A DNA stretch of 64,000 bases from Phyto melanocephala (lineage: Eukaryota; Arthropoda; Insecta; Diptera; Rhinophoridae), in NCBI GenBank assembly GCA_941918925.1, contig OW799233.1, positions 137,400,533 through 137,464,532 on the forward strand. Direction: 5' to 3'. Of this stretch, positions 12,240 to 23,175 are shown one piece after another (positions within the stretch are counted from its first letter, which is position 1; each line of letters starts with the position of its first letter). The notes beneath the pieces were generated by a model, which was given only the letters and a program-made list of their open reading frames with translations, did no database searches and was not told the DNA's origin. A program made the translations under genes and the position numbers.

Positions 12240-13810
12240 GTTTTTTTATAATTACAAACATTCATAAAATTATAATTTGTATTCGTTATATTTATTTGAC
12301 TGCGCGTTAGTTAATAAATCGAAAGGTAAATTTATTTTTTATCATTAGTTTCAATTTTTTAGTACCTATTTCAATTTCGAATAAACAAAATGTGAAGCAT
12401 GACACAATAAGACATTTTTTAAATTAAAAAAAAACCTTAACACTATTGACTCTCGTAATCCTTATTATTTATGTAGGTACATATAAGTAAAAAAAATAAC
12501 ATTTACTTTAAGCGCCTAAGCTGTAAATGCACCATTCAAAAGTTTCTATTTTCGATTACTCTTGACTCTCTGACTTACGAACTTGCATATGTATATAATA
12601 ATAAATTAATTAAAAACGTCTATCAGTCTTTTATTTTACAGTTTTTCGACCTTTTAGGTAAAATTCTATAAAACCTTAAATCAATAAACGTACATACATA
12701 CAACTATCAGACGAGTTGATTCATTTCGCTTCCACTCACAAGATTGTTTCATAACATCAATATGTATTAATAAAATTGCTTGCACTGTCAGCTCTCTTAA
12801 AACTTACTGTCATTACCTTATTCTTGTTTTATATGTGCTGTTAGCAAAAATAAACAAACAAAAATCATACTGTTGTTTGACCGTTTGACCGTATTCAAAT
12901 AACTTACAGAAGCATGGTGACGTTCATAGCTATGTAAGTACATATATGCTTCCACATTTTTTTTAAAGTTACGTTAAAATAGCAATTGAAGATGGTTTTT
13001 ATAAAAATAAATATAATAAATTCAGAAGTAATAAGAAATGTAAAAAATAGTCTTTAAAATATATTTAAAACAGTCACAGAGATATTCATTGCTTTTGTGA
13101 ATCATATAAATGAATACACATTAAGAGCAGCGATATGCAATATGACAATAGTCGATGATATAAATCATGCATTAGAATCATTCATTTTATTAATGTTAAT
13201 TGCTAGCTCAATATTCATTTTAGAAAACGCAAAATTATGCCGTATGATTCGTAATTAAGCAGATCTCTGACATATACATATGTAAACAGTGTTTAGTATT
13301 CGCGGATGTTAATGTCAAGAAATATGAAAAAAATCGCCGAAAGGGACTCATCAATAGACTTATTTATAGTTACCTTATTTATTTCGTTTATTCATTAAAA
13401 ATTTGCAATTAATTATGATCTCTTTTTACATGAACTAGTTTGATGGAAATAAATAATGTAACCGATTTACCCAACTCTATTCATCAATCATACTCATCAA
13501 GCATTGTGTTACCTAGTGTGTATTTATAAAAATTTTTGTTTTTTGCTTAAAAATTTTTTAAATTTCGTTAATTTGTTTTTTTTAATCTAGAAACCAAATT
13601 CATAAAAATTAATTTTATTTATGTATAAGTTGGTATTTCGTTAAATTTTCTCTACAGAATACTTTCAATAAATTAAAAATTTAAAAACAATCAATCAATT
13701 ATTCTAAATGTATATCGATGAATTTCTATATAAACAGCACAAAAATTTCGCTGTTTAGAGAAAATATGTTTGTATGTAAAGAAGACAAATGAAGAAAATT
13801 TCGTTTTGTT
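12240..13810. other. AT-rich intergenic DNA with no gene seen
   Basis: No coding region, RNA gene or clear repeat terminus recognised on either strand. Confidence 0.4.
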
Positions 13811-14935
13811 TTTATACCCTTCACACAGTGAACAAGTAACAGTGCTATATTCGGCCGTGCCGAATCTTATATACCCTTCACAACGTGTAGTCATGCAATA
13901 ACAATTGTTTGTATCACCATTCATCCCATATAAAATACGTGCATACGTACACGTTAGAATAAATGTGGCATCGAATCCCAGCTGAGCCAAAAAAATTTTA
14001 TTTTATTTTATTTAATATATTGGGCCAATTCAAAGTAGACTCTCATATTGTACTATGACATATAAATCATATTAATATGACTAGTGACTTTGAACACCTT
14101 TTGTTAACAAATTATGTATTTAATACAAGAAAGAAGACAAAGAGATGACGCTGTTAAAAATTGTATGTATACAGGAAAGAAGAAAATAGAAAATATTCTC
14201 TCTGAGAGGTGAGAAGCGAAGAAATTCTCTCTGAGAGACAGTATGGTTAAAAGTATAACATAAACAATTTCTTATACATAGGAAACAAATGTGTAAAGTC
14301 ATATTATTTTTTTTGTATGGAAATTACTAACAAAAATTTTAAGCATGCATAAAATAATATGAAATAGTACAAATACGACTGATATGCAACCACTTTGAAT
14401 TGGCCCATTATTTATATTTTATTATTTTTTTTTATATTTTTTTTTAAATTTTTTTTTAAATTTTTTAAAAATTTTTTTTTTGTAGTTTTTTTTATTTTTT
14501 TCTTATTTTTAATATTTTTTTTTTTTGTAATTTTTTTTGTTTGGTATGTTTTTTACATGTATGTATGTACGTATGTTGTTGTTGTAATTGTGAAAAAAAA
14601 CGAGGTGGTCGTGGTTTTTTGCTCATATCTTAGAAAGTTATGGGGCGATTATGCTGAATTTCAATAGCGATTCATTCCTGGATATTTCCAAGAGATTGAT
14701 ACCATATACAGATCTGAGGAAGATATAGTTGCTTCTAAAAGTTGATTTCAACCAACACACGGACAGACGGGCAGACGGATAGACGGACAGACGGTCAGGG
14801 CTTAATCGACTCCTCTATTCATAAGCTTTCAGAAAATATATACTTTATGGGGTCGGAAATGAAAATTGTAGAAATTACAAACGGAATGACAAAGCTATAT
14901 ATACCCTTGAGCACCACAGGTGAAGGGTATAAAAA
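13811..14935. mobile_element. DINE-1-like elements interrupted by a 385-bp MITE
   Basis: 13,811-14,021 carries the family terminus (ATTCGGCCGTGCCGAAT hairpin) and the GGCTCAGCTGGGATTCGATG block in reverse. The A/T desert continues after the MITE insertion at 14,407. The right part, 14,560-14,935, is in + orientation with the GTCY run and ends GAAGGGTATAAAAA, so this is a mosaic of two head-on copies. The next copy follows immediately in reverse. Confidence 0.65.
14022..14406. mobile_element. 385-bp MITE with GGGCCAATTCAAAG termini, copy 1
   Basis: The ends are inverted repeats (GGGCCAATTCAAAGT and ACTTTGAATTGGCCC). It is flanked by ATT on both sides (14019-14021, 14407-14409), a 3-bp duplication. 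It lies inside the A/T stretch of a DINE-1-like copy. Excising the element plus one ATT restores the unbroken host-repeat order seen in sister copies (aatatattatttat). A second copy of exactly the same length is at 36,301-36,685. Three-base duplications and GGGCC ends suggest PIF/Harbinger mobilisation. There is no coding capacity. Confidence 0.85.
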
Positions 14936-16503
14936 GGGTATATATAGGTAGTATATATTTTCTGAAAGCTTATGAATAGGGGAGTCGATTAAGCCCTGTC
15001 AGTCTGTCCGTCTGTCCGTGTGTATGTTGAAATCAACTTTTTGAAGCCCCCCGACATAGGTTGGACCCGGGTAAGGTATTAAAATATCAGAAATATTCGG
15101 GAGTAGATCGGTATTGAAAATCAGAAATATCGGTACATAAACAACTGAGATATGAGCAAAAACCCACGACCACCTCGATTTTTTTTTCACAAAAACAACA
15201 TTACAACAACAACATACATACATACAAACGTGTATACTGGTTAGAGAAAACGTGGCATCGAATCCCAACTGAGCCAAAAAAAATTTTTTTTTAATTTTTT
15301 TAAAAATTTTTTTTAAATTTTGTATTTTTTTTTATTTTTTATTTAATATACTAGCCAAAGCCGGCGCGCGTTGCTACGCCCCTTCATGAATTTTAATCGC
15401 ATTCTAAATTTTAATCGAATATCAAGTGCAAGGCTAAACACTATAACTTTTTCTTTATGAGCGTAGCACTGCCCACTTTTCTAATTACGAAACTGTATAG
15501 TCACGACAGCTCAATAAGTGCGCAAAGTTTCAGAAAAATCGGTCCAGTGTAAGTACCTCAAAATGATACCTTTTTTTACGGGCGTGGCACTGCCCACTTT
15601 TCTAAATACGAAACTGTATAGTTATGACAACTCAATATGTGTGCAAAGTTTCAGAAAAATCGGTCCAGTGCAAGTACCTCAAAATGATACCTTTTTTTTA
15701 ATGGGCGTGGCACTGCCCACTTTTCTAATGACGAAAGTGTGAAGTCATGACAGCTCAGCATGTCTGCAAAGTTTCAGAAAATTCGGTCCAGTGCAAGTAG
15801 CTAAAACTGATTACTAATTTTTTTATGGGCGTGGCCCCGCCCACTTTTTCAATCACGAAATTATTTAGTCATGACAGCTCGATATGTGTGCAAAGTTTCA
15901 GAAAAATCGGTCCAGTGCAAGTACCTCAAAATCAAAACTTTTTTAGGGGCGTGGCCCCGCCCACTTTTCTTATTACGAAATTATTTGGTCATGACAGCTC
16001 GATATGTGTGCAAAGTTTCAGAAAAATCGGTCAAGTGCAAGTAGCTAAAACTGATAACTAATTTTTTATGGGCGTGGCTTCGCCATTCACCCATAAACAC
16101 TCCCTGGTATGTGTACAACAACTTACCAAAGTTTGAGCCCGATCGGTTTTACAGTTTCGGAGTCTATAGCTAACACACACACACACACACACAGAGTTTC
16201 ACTTTTATATATATAGATTATTTATATTTTTATTATTATTTTTTTTTTAATTTTTTATTTAATTTTTTTTTTATTTTTTGTTTGTTTTATATATGTATAT
16301 TATATATATAATAATTTTTTTTTTTAATTTTTTTTTAATTTTTTTTTAAAATTTTTTTTAAAAATTTTTTCGTTTTTTTAACATACATACGTGTACGTAT
16401 TTAATATGGGATGAATGGTGATACAAGCAAATGTTATTGCATGACTACACGTTGTGAAGGGTATATAAGATTCGGCATGGCCGAATATAGCACTCTTACT
16501 TGT
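14936..16503 (-). mobile_element. DINE-1-like element split by a Helitron
   Basis: On the minus strand it is a nearly full common-subfamily copy. The ATTCGG hairpin and ACAAGTAAGAG terminus lie near 16,460-16,503, the A/T desert spans 16,218-16,380 plus 15,280-15,350, then come the GGCTCAGTTGGGATTCGATG block (15,255-15,280) and GTCY run (near 15,005). The A/T desert is interrupted by 15,351-16,217. A 92-codon frame across 15,277-14,999 recurs in most copies and is not treated as a gene. Confidence 0.7.
15351..16217 (-). mobile_element. Non-autonomous Helitron, copy 2, with tandem 122-bp units
   Basis: Minus strand: 5' TCTATATATATAAAAGTG, 3' end CTAG preceded by the GC-rich GCAACGCGCGCCGGC. 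Removing exactly 15,351-16,217 rejoins ...tttaatata to ttatttata..., which is the uninterrupted sequence of sister DINE-1-like copies. Insertion was therefore between A and T without target duplication, as Helitrons do. The interior holds six starts of a tandem unit (GGGCGTGGCNCTGCCCACTT) at about 15,460, 15,580, 15,703, 15,827, 15,947 and 16,069, a period of 120-124 bp. No protein is encoded. Open frames on the + strand simply repeat with the units. A (CA)n run is at 16,171-16,192. Confidence 0.85.
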
Positions 16504-17493
16504 TTTTTATATTTTCGGTATTAGTAGCCGCCGACAAATTAAGAAGTATATTTAAATCGCTAAAGTATTTCTTATAAATTACCTACAATAAAAAACTTTT
16601 AATTAATCCTACATTTGGGGGATTCACAGTAGTGTCATAAAGTCATATGTCCTATAATAATAGCATGAAAAATTAAGACTATTTTGAACAACTCCTCATA
16701 ATTAAGTGTGCTATTTTGAATTTAAAACAATTATAAAAATTAATATTTTCTTTCATAATGCCAAAAACAAGTAAAAAAAAAACAAAATAATAGCCAGTTT
16801 GTGCGGAAAGTACATTTTAGATGTTGTAATGGTAAACTCAAGTAAATAAATTACAAATAAATTAAATTTTGTTTGATAAACAAAAGCAGCAGAGTCCTTA
16901 GCCGATCTTATTTGACGCCACAGTGATTTGTTATCAAAAATTAGCAACTGCGCTCAAATTTGGATGTCGGCCCGATAAAATTATACAATGAACGGCGACA
17001 GCTTACAAAAACCGGCTTGGCTTAGCCGGTTAGCCGTTTAGCACAGCTCTCTGCTTATTAAATACGACAGCACAATAAACATAGCGTACAAAGTTATATT
17101 ATTATAAGACACTTTTTGTTTGAAAAGCAACAACAACATTTTTAAACCATTGTAAAATTTTAGGACAATATGACATGATAAGACACCTTGTGAATATATA
17201 TTATTATTAGGATTTATAATCTATAGACAATAAATTAAATAAATAAATAAATAAATACCAATAAGTAGGATTAATCCTATTATTGGCCTTGAGAGATTTT
17301 TATGTATTGAAATCAAATAAAAAAATTAAATAATTTCTTAATCTTGTTTTTATAGTAAAATGAATGGACTTTAATTCTGAACACGAGTGGATGGGTCCAA
17401 TACATACGACATTCATGTATTTAGAGTAGCGCCTCCAAATATAAAGGAAGTGTCTTCAGAGAGTTGACTTGAACATTGTGATACCCATGTGAA
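16504..17493. other. Upstream region of the MADF-like gene, with a possible MITE
   Basis: Probable promoter and 5' UTR territory. Two inverted segments, 16,621-16,653 (GATTCACAGTAGTGTCATAA) and 17,161-17,195 (its diverged reverse complement), bound a possible 575-bp MITE. A small palindrome, ACCGGCT-tggctt-AGCCGGT, is at about 17,012-17,031. An (AAAT)n run lies at 17,238-17,258. No TATA box could be assigned. Confidence 0.4.
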
Positions 17494-18954
17494 ATGCCTG
17501 TAAGTTTTTTTTTTAATAAACTACGTTTTTTTAATAATTTATTTAAACAAAATATAAATAAAACATACAGTATGAAAAATTCAATAAAAAGCGTAGACAA
17601 TGGGAGGATAATGGAGTTTTAGAGTTAATTAAATTATGGAAAGTTTGTGCTTATGAATTGCGCACTATTAAACGCAATGGCCATCTATATGTGGCTATGG
17701 CAAAGCAATTAACTGGTCTTGGAGTACCCGTAACAGCATTAGAAGTTCATTTTAAAGTAAACAATTTAACGCAACGCTATAGACAAGAACAGAAAACCTT
17801 TGAAGCAACTGGTATAATAAGTACATGGAAATTTTATAATCAAGTGGATGATGTTTTTAAAAGCTTGGGACAAACAGGCTATACAAAGTAAGAATTAATT
17901 TTTTTTATAAATAAATAATTTACTTAATTATTCGGGATATGCTAACCACTAATATTTCAATGTTTTATTTGGTTGGTTGGTTTCGTTTAAGCTGGTCTAT
18001 ATGCATTTCACTGGTGCTTAGACCAGGGGCCAAATTACGGCATTCGATCACGATCGAAATTTTACTCGAACAATCGAGTTCGCTGTGCTTAAGGTAGAGA
18101 TTCTAATAAGAATTTTACAATTTCGATCACGTTCGAATGCCGTTATTCGGCCCCAGATCGTTAACAGACCTTTTACCTAAATTCTTGAAACAGTTTAAAA
18201 TGTTATAATACTTATTTTCAAATTCTTATTAACAAAACGAGAATTCAATAATAAAACGACAAGCTTTAAAAAACTTATTGAAAAACCCAAATAACATCTT
18301 TCTTTTTAAATAAATTAAAAAAAAAAAAAAATTAATACATTAACATATTTATAAAATATTTTAAAATTTTGCAGAGATAAACGTATTATGACCCCAGCAT
18401 CTAATGCTAGCAGTTTACCGTCTTCATCCGAGTCACCCGTTTGGAAAAATCAAATGTCTCAACAAGAGTTTAACAGTAATAATTCCGAGGGATTTTATAA
18501 GTAAGTGTGAGCAAGTTTTGAGAAGTAATTGATTAATTGACTATGCCTTAAATAAATTTCTGTAAAATATTTCTGTAATCTTTATAAGGCCGTTACTTCA
18601 TAAATGAAATACATTTTTGAACATAATCTCAAACTTTGTTCAAAATTTCCTAAAATTTTGTGTAATTTTTTTAGTTAGTCTATGATTTCATGGTTGTTAA
18701 ATATTTACCGAGCCATTTCTCAAGGTTGAGATAAAAACAATAGTCATTGGGCACTAAATCTGAAATATGTGAAAATATTTGGATTTTTTTCTTATAATTA
18801 TTTACAGTTCTGTGGACATTACATCATATTGTATAAAATAATTTAAAGTAATATATGAAGCATATATTATTATATTAACTCCGAATAAAGATTTATATCA
18901 AGTTTAGTTTTATTATATTTTGTAAATGCAGTAATGCATAACATAATCGTAAAT

Positions 18955-18993
<39 letters not shown>

Positions 18994-20355
18994 GACTAGA
19001 AGCCCTTTTCTTAACGGTATTTAAGGTTTTATCTAGCCTTGCTCTACATAGGCGGATTTAATACAACTAAAAATCGTCCGCATAATGAAGTATGTATACC
19101 TCACATTACGAGTTGAGATGGTAGAACGTTAATAAATAAAATACTTCTAAAAAGCCATTTTTTACAAATAAGAAGTTTGACAAATTACATACCCTTACTG
19201 ATTAACAACGATTTGACATATAAAAATCCAACAAGGAAGTGGCAGAACGAAGTAAATTAAACCCATATAAAAGCTCGTTTAATGTATTGAAATCGATATT
19301 ACGATCCATTTATAATTTACCACATTCTGGAACAACAAAGCCATACCAGTTGAAAATGAGGCTATGTTTTGGCAAACAAGATGTAATAAGTTGGTTAAAG
19401 AGAAGAACTTTGTTCATATTACTAACAATGAAGATATTAAGTAAACTGCTATTACTGGAGTTAAAATGTGTGAGGTTAACTACTACCAATAATACAATAC
19501 TAATCAAAGAATTTGCCATCTACATTGTTATTACTGTTGATCTACAAGTTTACTATAAGTGCAACAGTAATTATTTTTTCATAAGAAAAGTTCAAAATAA
19601 ACACTCACTAACACTGCTCTTTCAATACTTCTTTCTACTCATAGCCTATTTTTCTAATACATTTTATGATTGACTGCTGGTTTTAAAAGAAAACAGTTAT
19701 AATCGTAAAATCGAAATCGAATATGTATAGTAAATTAAATAATGAAATCCAACTCCAAAATAAAAATTGCTTTATAATTGTTTTTATTAAGTTCTTTGTA
19801 TTGTATTCTTTAATTCACTTACATAAAGTGCTCTTTTGTTAATACATTTTCTTTTAATTTTTTTTTAGATCGGAATATGGCATGCATCGGCACTTTATCG
19901 ACCATTCGCAGGCTCAGGCTGCTAATGGTGCTGGTGGTGCCGCTGGCAGTGGCGGCGATGTTAATTTCATGGCTAATACAGCGGCCGCTGCAGCAGCAGT
20001 TGCTGCCGCCTCCCGTCTTAATGAATCAAATCAAATGGATCAATTAAATGCTGCCGCGTCAGCTGCTTCCTCCAATAATGCCACAAATGGTGGTGGTGTC
20101 TTAAACTATAATAAAATAAAAAAATCACCTGATGATTATGATAAATTTGTGGATATTGTCAAGAATATTGTTGACTCACATAAAACCACCCCGGACAAAG
20201 TCGATACATTTGGCGATTTTATAAAATCCTATATAAAACGTTGGCCCGATCGCCTTCAGGACGAGGCTATTAATCATATAACAAACTATATAATTGTTAA
20301 GAACATGGAACATACCATGCACGCCACCATCGATGGTGTCAATAATCGACAATAA
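17494..20355 (+). CDS. MADF/Myb-SANT-like domain protein with BESS-like C-terminus (4 exons, 311 aa)
   Basis: Exons: 17494-17499 (just ATG CCT), 17571-17887, 18375-18500, 19869-20355. Every intron is GT...AG, the phases join exactly and the total is 312 codons including the stop. The start is chosen because ATG-CCT splices in frame to exon 2 and an in-frame TGA lies 18 bases upstream. Residues about 11-105 (WEDNGVLELIKLWKVCAYEL ... LTQRYRQEQKTF ... WKFYNQVDDVF) have the tryptophan spacing and basic helices of MADF domains, which bind DNA in fly transcription factors such as Adf-1. The centre is rich in Ala, Asn, Ser and Gly (including AAAAAAVAAAS). Residues about 245-300 (FGDFIKSYIKRWPDRLQDEA) resemble a BESS dimerisation motif. 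Predicted nuclear. Specific orthologue not identified. Confidence 0.85.
18027..18153. mobile_element. 127-bp MITE in intron 2 of the MADF-like gene
   Basis: The termini are inverted repeats of about 35 bp (GGGCCAAATTACGGCATTCG at the left, matched in reverse with few mismatches ending CGGCCC at 18153). CAG flanks both sides (18024-18026, 18154-18156), a 3-bp duplication. The short element is nearly all stem and would fold into a hairpin. Ends and duplication length resemble the 385-bp family at 14,022 and 36,301, but the rest of the sequence is different. Confidence 0.8.
18957..19135 (-). mobile_element. Poly(T)-headed retroposon 3' end in intron 3
   Basis: About 30 consecutive T at 18,957-18,989 precede a moderately GC-richer stretch (agcccttttcttaacgg, cttgctctacataggcgg, aatcgtccgcataatg). 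Read on the minus strand this is a sequence ending in a long poly(A), as expected for the 3' end of a LINE, SINE or processed transcript. No coding part was identified. The open frame at 19,239-19,673 further on has no recognisable similarity. Confidence 0.5.
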
Positions 20356-21511
20356 TATAAGAGTGAACCTAGAAACTAGGTTCACTTACATTACATTATA
20401 TAAAAATATATAAATGAAGAAATTAAACACAATAATCACAACATACACAAGCATATAATAATAGAATTAACTAAAATGTTACTTAAGTTTTTTTAAATTA
20501 ATTTAATACACGTTTCAATAGAAATTATTATTTTTTTAGCATTAAAGCTTGTCTTATTTAAATGTTCTTAAGTTACTAGCATTATAAGTTCTTATTTTTA
20601 TTCTGATATTTTTTTAATAATTTTAAAACCAACTTTTAAGTTAATAATATTTAAATAGTATTTTATAATGCTAAGATTGCAAACAATAAACATTTAGGCT
20701 TAAAGCTTTTTCTTTAATTCAATACATAAATATATAGATATATTTTTTACATTTTAAGTTATTTTTTTAAATATGAATACATAAGATATACACTTAATAC
20801 CACATATTTATGTATGCTTATTCTTAGTTTTAACGTAAAATAAAAATAAAATATATAATTCAAACAGAAAAAATTATACTTAAAAGAATTTAAAAAATGA
20901 AATGCGATTTATATAATTAATTTTTCTATTGATGTAAACATGTTTCCTTAAAAAATAAGAACAACAAAAACATTACAAAATCAATAAATGATACAACAAC
21001 AAATATTTAAAAAAGTATATTCTTTTATGTTATCTACACTATCTGAGTTTTCATCTACGTTTGACATCACTATTCACGCCCTGACATATAATCTTTATTT
21101 TTATTCTCGAATGAGAATCGTACCTGTGTGCAGTTTCATACAAATCAGTTAATAGGAAGTATATTGATGTGTAGTATTATATTGTATTGAAAACTTTATA
21201 AAAAAATCTCAGTTCAACTGACTTATTCATAAAAATGTTTAGAGTTTTGTAAAGGATTTATAAAACCTTTGTTATTGAAATTTGATTTGTAAACCTCTTA
21301 TAAAGCTCTTTTAATTTTTAATGAATTAGATCGTAAGAATATTTCTCTAAACAACAACTGTCTTAAGCAAAAGCGTATAATCAAATTTGGAAAACCATAA
21401 TGTACTTAACAAAATTTTTCATTAAGTTTTAGTTAAAAATCATTTCCTTAAGCAAAGAGTGAAACCTGCCGTAAATTCCGTACGGAAAATGCTGTTAACT
21501 TAACTCATTGG
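20356..21511. other. 3' UTR and downstream region of the MADF-like gene
   Basis: AT-rich. The first canonical AATAAA after the stop is at 20,685-20,690, so the 3' UTR may be about 350 nt. Several further AATAAA-like sites follow to 21,000. No gene or repeat terminus was seen beyond that until the MITE at 21,512. Confidence 0.4.
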
Positions 21512-21655
21512 CAAGGCATATTTATTCATCAGGTAATTGCAGTTCGGAGAGAAAATTGTTTCTTATCTATGGACTTTGACATTTGAAATTTAAAATAAGT
21601 AAAAAAAAATATAATCAGCTAACGAATCAAAATTAACTGATGAATAAATAAATTG
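21512..21655. mobile_element. hAT-type MITE, degraded copy
   Basis: The left end (CAAGGCATATTTATTCATCA) is perfect. The right end (ctgatgaataaataaattg) is mutated. It carries the 'gcagttcggagaga' block next to the left end, which sits at the opposite end in the copy at 8,708. No duplication remains. Confidence 0.65.
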
Positions 21656-22794
21656 ACAGTAGCTTCTTAAGTCAGCTTATGCATTATATAGTTAGGCCCT
21701 TACCCAATCGTGAAGTTCTACTAAAGTCACACGTTGAAGTTGTTTAAACATAGATACTGCTTGTGAAAATTCAAATACCTTCGCTATTGTTGCTGCTTAT
21801 GATCTCCATAATTTTTACGTTTTTATGGGGTAAATAAATTTTTATCAGAAATCTAACTCATTTCATCTTTTTCAACACCATTTTAGCTACCAGAATTTAC
21901 TATTAATTCCAAACCCGTTTTTCGACACACTAGTTCCCTTTTCTCGGAGAAGGTCACATGTGCTAACCTTTTAAGGGCAAATTAGTTAGTTAGCACAAAG
22001 TTTCTTGTTATGACTACCGCTGTAAATGTCGTTAGTTGGTAACAGTTGGTAATTGCTTCAGTTAAGGACGGATGCTCCGCTTCGCCAATTTTTTTAATCT
22101 TTGTAATATTCCAACTTAGGTTTTTACGGAAAATAAAACTAATTACGCCCACGCTTACGCCCACATTTTTAAAATCATCTAAAATCGAAGAACAATGGGC
22201 ATAACACCTTTAATTTAAAGAAAATACATTTTATGAGATATTATTCCAACAAAAAATCGTTACGATTGAAACAGAGGTATGGGTATTCTTCATACAAAAT
22301 ATTCATTATATGATTTATTTTAGAAACAATAAATGTTAAAGTTTTCAAACCTGTTATTAGACATTTTATTAAAAATTGTACAATTCATTCCAATAATTTG
22401 ATTTGATCCTTAATCAGAGAGCGTGATACCTCCCATTCAAAGACATTTTATATCCTGGCATATATGCAGAATTCAAATTGTTATAAGCTTTAAATTAGGG
22501 GGTTCCCCTAATACATAAAATACATTTGATATCATTTCTGGAAATTTAGTACAAGCAATTTTTAATAACAGTTTTCTGTTAGAACAAAAAATGATAAGTA
22601 TCAGAAAAGGGTGATACCCTCATACGAATGAAATACTATTTATGACATACTTATATTAAATACATAACAAACGGTGGCAGATAATGTTAAAATGTATCTC
22701 CTAATGAATACAATGCTATAACTTTATTAGGGCCATAACGTGATAGCGCAGAGATAGACTATTTTCTGTCTCTCTTCTTACATATATATGTATA
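21656..22794. other. Intergenic DNA with weak repeat traces
   Basis: A stretch at about 22,140-22,190 (acgcccacgcttacgcccac) resembles the centres of the older DINE-1-like repeats in the window. No coding region seen. Confidence 0.35.
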
Positions 22795-23175
22795 CTAGAA
22801 AAGCCCGGCGCGCGTTGCTACGCCCCTTAATGAATAAATGCATTCTAAATTTATATTGAATATCAAGTGCAAAAAGCTTAAAATTATAAATTTTTTTAAT
22901 GGGCGTGGCACTGCCTATTTTTTAAATCAAGAAATTGTATAGTGACAACTCAATATGTGTGCCAAGTTTCAGAATAATCGGTGAAGTTCAAGTAGCTGAA
23001 AATGATAATTTTTTTTGTGGGCACTGCCCACTTTTCTAATCAAGAAATATTATAGTCATGACAACTCAATATGTGTGGAAAGTTTCACAAAAATCGGTAC
23101 AGAGCAAGTACCTCAAAATTATAACATTTTTTATGAGCGTGGTCCTGCCCACTTTTCTAGTCACAAAATTATATA

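Noticed and set aside
14999..15277. 92-codon minus-strand frame ([10 protein letters not shown]...) as a protein gene
   Set aside because: The same frame recurs wherever the DINE-1-like repeat lacks a stop, and includes its tetranucleotide run. It is explained by the repeat.
15518..16061. Two + strand frames with repeated 'SFRKIGPVQV' as a repeat protein
   Set aside because: They are translations of the 122-bp tandem DNA unit of the Helitron; the unit length is often not a multiple of three and the frame breaks between units.
19239..19673. 144-codon frame in intron 3 of the MADF-like gene
   Set aside because: No domain, overlaps an opposite-strand frame, and ignores the well-supported splice from 18,500 to 19,869.
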